NCBI GenBank assembly: GCA_964617665.1
Contig: CAZUAH010000132.1
Coordinates: forward strand, 1 to 28,800
Length of the DNA: 28,800 bases
Direction: 5' to 3'
DNA from: JADHUC01 sp964617665
GTDB taxonomy: Bacteria; Planctomycetota; Planctomycetia; Pirellulales; Pirellulaceae
Both the position numbers and the translations under genes were made by a program. The notes under the pieces were generated by a model. That model had not been told where the DNA came from, did not search any database, and worked only from the letters and a program-made list of their open reading frames with translations. Numbering within the stretch: the stretch's first letter is position 1; every line of letters begins with the position of its first letter. This document shows positions 6,476 to 15,400 of this stretch, piece after piece.

Positions 6476-9400
6476 CTATCGCTTCATCCACGCGGCTTTG
6501 ATCTCTTCGGCGAGGTCCGGCAGGATGGACTCCATTTCTGCAAACGTGGCATCGAGCGAACGCACGTCTGTCGTTTCGACGGGATCAACAGTCGGTACCC
6601 ATGGCCGATCCAATTCCCTGTAGGTCAGGCTGTGCCTGACGGAAGCCGCGGTCGCCTGAGTGCCACTGGCTTCGCCAGTGTGAGGGCGGACACTTGCAGA
6701 GCCGGCACACAACCAGGCCCCAGGTTCTGGCGCGGTCTCCTGACCACGCCACTGCGCGAGACTTTGTAGGAGTGCGGGAGATTCGTCAGGCGGAGCCTGA
6801 CCTACGGGCGATGCCGACTGCACGAGCCCGTTTTCGCCGGATCCGGGTGGGTTGTTGTTGATGTATTGGATCACGGTCAATACGTCCATGGTCGTGCACA
6901 GATCGTCGTCGGTTACGTCGTAGTATGGCGGCGGAGGGTTCACCGATTCATCCGGCAGCGCTGTCTGGCCAGGATGGGAGTTGATGTAGGCGATCAAAGC
7001 CAGCACGTCCAGTGTCGTGACGCCGTCCTTGCCGTTCACGTCGTGCCGGTTGCTGTAGTTATGCCAGGGATTGACGACGACCATGGTCTCTGCGTCGGGT
7101 GTTGGAGGTGCGGCTTCACGATGGCCGACGTTGTCGGCGGCGACGCTATAGAAGGCGTACGTGTGGCCAGCCTCACCCGTGTACGCGGCGGACGTGGCGG
7201 TGGTGCGGGCGAGCCATAACTCGGGAGCCGCGCCGTCGCTGGAGACGTAGATGTCGTACCAGGCGATTCCGGATCCGCCGGTATCGTCCTGGCCGGACCA
7301 AGTGACCGGTATGGCCGTGTAGTATTGGGGAAGCAAGGAGTCGACTTGGCTGGTGGGCACGCCGGCGTCGATGGTGTTTGTGTGGGTGTTGGTGGAAATG
7401 GCGTCGTTGGTATCAAAGACGATGCTGGCCTGGGCAGTGCTCTCGGTGCCGGTCGGCAGGCCGGGTTGCTGGTCGACGGTATAGGTGACATAGGCGTCGC
7501 CCTCGGGCGGAGTCACGTTCGGCGGCAGGAAGCCGGCGATTGGATCGCGGGTCAGTTCGCCCGTAACGGGATCGATGGATCGGAACTCCCATGTCACAAG
7601 TCCTGTCTCGGGGTCGAGGAGAGCGTCGACGTCCACGTAGAGCCCCAGATCGTCGCGCCGATCCACCCGCTGGCTGAATGACTGGAGGCCCGTGGGTATC
7701 GTGGCCGCGTGACCGCCGAAGCCGTAGCCAGTGAACTGGAAGGTGCTCCAGTCGAGATCAGCGTCGAGCTGCTGGGTGATCGTGACGACCTGTGCCGGGG
7801 CAGTTGCCTCCGGATCGTTTTCGCAACGGACCATGTAGGCGAGGACCGTCCCGTCGGCAACATAGCCTTCTTCGCCGTAGCCAGCCGGGCCGAGCACATC
7901 GTTGGGGTCGCGGCCGCTGACATTGAGAACGTCTTGGCCCTGGTGCGTGTTGAAATAGAAGTCCATCGCCGTGTCGAAGGCGTTCACCCAGTCCGGATTA
8001 TAGATCAAGTGATGAAGAGAGAGGCCGGTATAGTATTCGGTGGCGTCCGGATTGCTTTCGAGGTACTGATGCGTATAGTAACCGACAATCCCGCCGACGA
8101 CTATACCACCCGTAACGCCACCCGCAACGGTCGCTCCCGAGGCGGATCCGCCCGTGCCGATGGTCACTGGTGCGTTCCAGCCGCCAAATTGAATGAAAGG
8201 GGGAGGTTTCGGAGGCGACAGCGGGGGTTCCTGACAGAACGGCACTGGGGGCTTCGGCGTCCTCAAGTACTCCGGGAACCGATAGTGCTCCCATCCCCAG
8301 TATTGATTCCATCCAAAGGGATTGACACGCCCAGGCGGGATTTCCCACGGGCGCATCGGCACCGATGGCAGGGGTTTGGGAATGAGTGGAAGCGGCCCAT
8401 GCGGAAGAACTGGTGATGGACCAAGATAGAATAGCCCTAATGGATCGGTATTCTGTACGGGCGAATTCAACACGTATCTGTACAGGTTCGTGTCGTTCCC
8501 TGCCAGTCCGATGGGGTCTTGTTGTGTGAATCGCCCCAACGAGGGGTCATACCAACGGTTGCGCATGAAGTACTGGGCCGCGTCGCCGTCAATCACGCCA
8601 AATTGACCGACGAACGTGAACGGGTTCGTGACCGTCTCGATTGCGTCGACCTGTTCGCCGAAGGGCAGATAAGCGTAGCTGTTGACCAAAGTCCCAGTCG
8701 CATCGGTCATGCCGATAGTGTTGGCCGAGGCATCGAAGCTGTAGTAGGCGGGGCCGGTAGACACGCCGTCGCGGCTTGCCAGCCCCAACCCGTGGGTGTA
8801 CGTGGCCACCAACGCGTCGGCGTTGTCATACTCCGCCACGACGTTTCCGAAGCCGAACGGGTCGATCAGATACTCGGTGCGCTGGCCGTCATGCGTGACG
8901 GCAATTCGATTCCCCAGCGCATCGTACTCGTAAGTCCAGGTTCCTTCGGGCGTGGTCATACCGATGAGATCTCCGTCGGCGTCGTACTCGTGCGTCCACG
9001 TGCTTTCGCCGTCGGTCTTGGAGACCAGGTTGCCGTCGGCATCGTACTCATACGTGGTCCCGTCGACCGCCGTGTACTGGTTCATCGAGTTAGTCGTGTA
9101 TTCAGTCGTCGTCCCGTTGTCGGTCACCGAGACGCGGTTGCCCACGGCGTCGTACTCGTATTCGATCGTTCGACCGTCAGGTGCCTCGACCCCGACAAGC
9201 TGGCCACTGGCGTCGTAGGTGTAGGTCCAGTCGCCCTCCAGCGTGGCCATGCCCACCCGGCGGCCGAGGTCGTCATAGGTATAGTCGAAGCGGCTGATCA
9301 CCGAGTCGTCTGCCCCGTAGTTGACCAGATGCTGGATCATGTCCGCAGGGTCGTAGTCGTAGGTCGTGTATGTGCCGTTGGCCATCTCGACGAGTTCGAT

Positions 9401-12400
9401 CCGGCCCAAGGAGTCGTATGTGTAGGTCACGATTGGATCGCCCAGGCCGTCGGTCAATTGTCGGAGGCGTCCCAGACTGTCGTACGCATAGTTGACCTCG
9501 TAGCCGTTGCCATCGCTCATCCGGACGCGGCGCCCGGCCGCGTCGTAGGCGTAGTCGAGATGGCGGCCGTCGGGATAGGTGACGCGCGTGACCCGATCGG
9601 CCCCATCGTACTCAAAGCTGGTCGTCCCGTTCGGATCGGCGGCTGAGAGCATGTTGCGGCGGGCGTCGTAGGCATGGTCCACATAGTAGCCGTCGTCATA
9701 TTCCTTGCGTGTCAACAGATCGTGCGCATCGTAGGAGTAGGAAACCACGTCGCCTCTGGCCGTGATCCATTCAATCACCTTGCCTCGGTCGTCGTAGCGG
9801 AACTGCTCCACCGATCCCCCGGTGTATCCGATGGTGTCCATGTTGTGGTGCACGCCATAGCCGTAACTGGTCGTTTCGCCCCTTGCGTCCGTCAGCTCGA
9901 CGAGTCGGCCGTCGTCATTGTACGCGAAAGCGGTTTGGCCACCGAGCGGATCGACCGCCGACGTGACATTCCCGGAGTCGTCGTACTCGTAGGACGCGGT
10001 CACGCCCAGCGACGCCGTCACGGAGGTCAGGTTCCTGAATCTGTCGTACGCGAACGAGATCGCTTCGCCGAAGGGGTCGACGATCTTTCCGAGGGCGCCG
10101 AACCGGTCGGACATGAGGACGACCGCGTTGCCAAGGGAGTCGGTCAGGGTCACGCTGCCGGCGGAGTCGTAATCGTACGTCACCTCGTTGGCGCCGCCGT
10201 CGGCCCAGGTGCGGGTCAATCGACCGCGCTCGTCATACTCGAAGTAGCTGTGCGAGCCGTCCGGATACGCGATCGACTCGATGGCGTGCTCCCGTGCGGC
10301 CCCTTGCCCCGTAACATAGGTGAAGCCGACCGTCCCGACGGCGTCCGAGACGCTCAGGACGTGCTCGCCGGAGGGATCGTAGGAGAAGGTCGTGACTCGT
10401 CCGACGGGATCGGTGATCTGGCTGATCCGGCCGCCGACGTTGTAGGTGTACGTCACGCTGTCGCCGGTCGAGTCGGTAACGCTGGTTATCCGTTGGCCGG
10501 TGTAGTTGACGGTGACTTGATTGCCGTTCGTGTCCTCTACATAGTCGAGGATCGAGCGGTCTGAGTTTTCCGGGTCGCGCTTGAAGACGAGTTCTGTTCC
10601 GTCGGCTTCCGTGAGCGTCCAGCTGACGCCCGTCGTGTAGACCAGTTCGCCATGGTCGCCGGGGCCACTCATGTACCTCACTATCGGATTGGCCGGGATG
10701 GGCATGGGAAGGTAGAACACGCGAACCGAGCCGTCCGCGTAGTGAACGACCGCTTCGGTATCTCCGTTTTTCTCAATCGAGATGTTCCAGGGATGGCCGG
10801 TGCCGCGACCAAAGGCATCCAGCGTGTACCGCCGCGTGATGTCCGACAAGCCGCACTGTTCGAGTTCGAACGCGATCAGGCGATTGCCGTCATGCTCGTA
10901 CTCGCCCAGGCGGCTGAGGTAGGTCGCGTTATCGGCCAGCACTGCGTTGAACTCCCCCATCGTGTCGCCCACCGAGTCGGTGAAGTTGGCGAAGATGGGA
11001 TCCCACGCGTCGTCGGGAACGAAATACAACCCGAAATCGTCCTGGAGCGTTTCCCACTCGGTCGGCGTGTCAGGCTCCGTGGAGCTGTGCAGCGTGACAC
11101 GCATGTTTCCCAAAGCGAGACCGGACTGCATTTCATATTGAATGAATCCGGTGCCGCCCGGCCGAAGGATGCCTGCCGGGCCGGTGCGGCTGATGCCCAA
11201 CATGTAGCCGGTTTCAAAAGCCCGCTCGTACACAGTGTGAACGACGGGGTCCCCATCAGGCGTGCGAGGAACAAGATAGCCGAGGGTTGCCTTGTCGACC
11301 GTGATCATCATCAACGGCGCCACTGCGTCGGTATTGCCTGAGTTCACGTACTCGATCATCACTGGGCCCGTCCACCCGGGGCGAAGCGCGTCGGGCGCGG
11401 TCAAGTGGTACTCGATCGTGCCACCGGTCGTGGCGCCAACCTCCAGAACATCGACGAGCGTCTCCGTCGCTCCTCCCATGCGTGCCTGGACGTCGTAGAG
11501 GCCGTGGGCCAGGCCGGTCATCTCGAACGTTGCATAGACCTGAGACGAGTTCACGAGAAATACGTCCGTCGCCGCGTATGCCGTTCCCAGCGGATCGACG
11601 ATCTCGTAAACGAGATCCTCGGCAAGCTCTCCGCCCCGAATTCCGATCGTGACCGTGCCGGAGTCGCCAACGCTCGTCTGGTCGACGGATGACACAGAGA
11701 AGGACAACGCCTGGGCGTCGATGGAGAAATCCGTCGCCCCGGGCAGCGACCGAGCATGGGCCAGGACATAGTAGGTCTGCGTCGACGTGCTCGGCGCCAA
11801 TACGGTCGTATTGGGTGAGTTCCACTCGCTATAGCAGGCGTCGAAATGCTGCGTCGTGGGCATGTAGTCGCGGGCTACGTACAACTCCGTGGCACCGGAT
11901 CCGGAGGCAAGATCGAGGCTCACAAGCACATCTTCGCCGGCGCCGGGGACGAACTTGAACCAGTGCGATTGGCCCGACTCGTCGAACTGCCGGGCCAGCG
12001 GAGCGCCGTCGACCACCAACTCCGGGAGATCCAACGCCACGGTGGCGGCGGAAACGCCGGTGTTGTTCTCCCAGTTGATCCCCTCGAAAACCTCGCCGCG
12101 GCTGTTCGTGCGGACCTGCCAGCGGTGATCGGCCATGATGCTGCCCGGCACGCGGATCTCGGCCGATGCCGTGTAGCTTTCACCCGGGCCCAGAACGACA
12201 CCTTGGCCGACAAGGACCTCGGCGGCTTCTATTGCCACGGGGTTGGTGTCCGGATTGCGGACGATATCGACGGCGTCGTGCCAGGGGCCGAAGATGGGCT
12301 CGCTACCGACGTTACGCAGCGTCCACTCGAGCGTCGCGTTGCTGCCGGCCACGGCGCTGCCGGGTCCGATGATCGAGGTAACGACCATATCGATCGGCGA

Positions 12401-15400
12401 CTCAGCCGTCTCGACGAACTCGTACGCTCCCATGTCGGCATACTCGCCACCGGCGTCGGGTATGCCGGTGTTGGTCGTCCGCGGGTCGTCGTAGCGAGGG
12501 GCGCCCATCAAGTCGATGACTGGGGCCAGCGTGCCGTCGGCCGCGTCGATCATCGGGCTCACATAGTCCAACCGGTAGTTGCGGCGGTCAGCGTCCTTGT
12601 ACAGGGGATCGACCGAGACGTTGCCGTCGATGCCCTCCTGGTAGCTGTCGCCGCTGGGCGACCAGATGTTGCTATAGCGGACCTGCGGTGAACCGAAGCC
12701 GGAGACGCCTTGGTCGCCGCTGTTGCTGATGATTGAATTGACCATTTGGATGTCGCCGCCGCCATGCGGCCAGAGACCGATCCAATTGTCGTCCAGCGTG
12801 CAATTGGTCAGGCTCACGAATCCGGCGTCAGACGTCACGGCACGGTCGGTGCCGGTGATTACCGTGTTCTCGACGGTCACGTTGCCTCCGTCCCACACGG
12901 TCACACCGCCCCAGAAGGCATCGCGAATCATGGAGTTCGACAGGCTCACGATCGCGTCGCCTCGCGTGCGGAGCGTGCCGATTTCTGCGCCATCACCTCC
13001 CGCAGGGCCCGCGCCGTAACGGAAGCGCACATGGTCGAAGATCGCATCTGCGCCGTCGATGAATACGCAGGTCCAGTCGCCCGGGGCGGACGCGGTCGTG
13101 CTGCCGTCGCCGTTGCTATCGCCGGCCACCGAGTCGTCGCGTATCGACGTCAGCGTGATTGGCCGGGTCAACGATCCCTGGGCATTGAGCACACCGCCGG
13201 GCTCGACCGTGATGCCCTTGAGCGAATCGAATTTCAAGACGGCGCCGGGGTTGATCGTCAGCGTGATACCGCTGGGGACGATCACGTCGTCAGTCACGTG
13301 ATGCACTTGGGTACCGTTCCACACCTGGCTGGCGGACAGCGTGCCGCTGTGCTCGATCAACAGGTAGCGCATCTCGACATGTTCGTTCGTTAGCATATGG
13401 CCGGTTCCCACAATCGCCACGCCCGGCCAGTCGCCGGGAATCGGCATCGACTGTGAGCCGTCAAGGTTGGTGTCGCCACCGGCCGTGTCGTCGGCAAGCG
13501 AGGTGAAGACGATGGGCAGCGCGGCCGTCCCCTGAACGTCAAGCACACCCGTGTCGTCGACCGTGATTCCGACTCCTTTGGCAAACTTGACGATCGCTCC
13601 GGGGGCAACGGTAACGCGTACGCCCGGGCCGATTGTCACGTCGTGCTCGACGATGTGAACGCTGTCGGCATTCCAGGTTTCATCGGACTCGATCAACCCC
13701 TCATGCCAGGTGGCCGTGTTGTTGACCAACACTTCCAGCGATGACTCGTGCAGTAGCGCCGAGGCATCGTCTCGAACCGACGCACGAATCTCGTACGGGC
13801 CATCGGGCACTCGTGTTGTGCCCCAGTCGGTATTGCTGCTAGTGGGTAATCCCGTGCCGATGGTCACGTGCGATCCGAAGGCCTCGACGTCGGTAGTACA
13901 TGTGAACGGATCGACACCCAGCACGTGCCACGCGACGGTCTCCACGTCGTGCAGCAGGGCATCGTCGGGTTCGAGCCAGTAGACCTCGGCCTGGTCGACA
14001 ACGGCGGTGGCGCCGTCCTGGCCGCTCTGTGTGGTTCCAACACCGCCCGCGACCGAGAGATTCCCCATGGGCAACGTCAACGAGTCCCAGTAGCTGAGCC
14101 AGACCTCGCCGCCATCGCCACCGTATTTGGCGTCGCCACCGTTGGCGGAGATCGTGGCCGTTCCGTCGATCGTGCCGGCGTGCAACAGAATCCTCCCGCC
14201 GCCGCCGCCTCCGCCTACCGCGGTGGCTCCACCGCCGGCTTCCAACCGGCCGGATCCTGTGAAGGCGCCGGCCGTTGCGTAGATCGAACCGCCGGACCCG
14301 CCGCCCGTCCAGTCCTTCACTTCATCCTGCTCGTCCTGTCCGTTGGCGCTAAGCGTGCCGTCGACGGTCAGTGTGCCGGATACGGTCATCTCTAGCGCAC
14401 CACCGCCTGCGCCGCCGGTGCCGCCGTGCCAATAGTCATCTTCTCCAGCGCCGCCGGAACCGAGATCGGTGGGCGCGAACGGAGCACCATAGGTGGGCCC
14501 ACCGTTCAGGCCGCCGATGCCGGCGTGGCTGCCTCCTCCGCCATAGACGCCCGACAACTTCCCTCCACCCGGGCCGCGACCCTCGTTCGCGCTGGTTCCG
14601 CCAATGTATCCCTGCGCATCTGCCGTGAGGGCCGATCCGGCTTCGATGACTACGTCTGTGGCAATGATCTCAACGCCCTGGCCAACCCAATCGCGATCAA
14701 CCGGCGCCGTGGTGTACCGTCCGCCGCAGAGGAGCGTCGAGTTGTGGGCAACGGTCAATGTGCCACCGACGTCGAGCGTCGAGCCGCCGCCGATCGTCAT
14801 CGACGCACCCGTTGCCCCGGAAGCCCCAAGCGCCAGGTCGCCGTGGACGACGAACGAATGGCCGTCGGCGACCAACAGGGTAGCTCCCTCGCCGTCGGCC
14901 GCCTTGAGGAATAAGTTGCCTAGCTCAACCGCCTGGTCTTCCTGCGGATACCGGAACAAGTGGTAGACAGTCAAGACGCGAGCCGGATCGGTCAGGTGGT
15001 TGGGCATGTCGGCGACTTGGAAGAAGCCAACGGTGCCCTCGCCCGCCTGGGTGGTGTCTCTGAAACCGCCCGGTGCCGTCGAAGTCACGAATCCTGTGAA
15101 CCCATCATTCTGGCCGTAGTAGATAGCGATACGTCCGCCGCCACCACTGCCAGCGTCAGTGCCATCACCACCTTGACTTACGAAAGTCCCCGTACCGGTC
15201 AGAGTCCCGGCTGTCACGTAGATCGAGCCACCAGAGCCCCCGGCGCCGCGACCCGTTCCTGCTTCGCCTTTTGCACTTACCTGGCCGTCCAACCTGAGTG
15301 TCCCGTTGACGTCCAAGCGAATCGCGCCTCCACCCGCGCCCGGGCTGCCGGTGTTTCCACTGCCGCCTCCAGAGCCAAGATCGTCAGGTGCGATGGAAGA

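Noticed and set aside
6476..8430. RHS polymorphic toxin with immunity gene (5541-6446 as immunity)
   Set aside because: The neighbour is on the opposite strand, exported, and made of duplicated domains, and no toxin fold is visible after the RHS core.
8519..10564. Long plus-strand frames (375 and 296 codons) opposite the RHS region
   Set aside because: They are antisense to YD repeats with strong codon bias, have no plausible domain or start signal, and the minus-strand protein is unmistakable.
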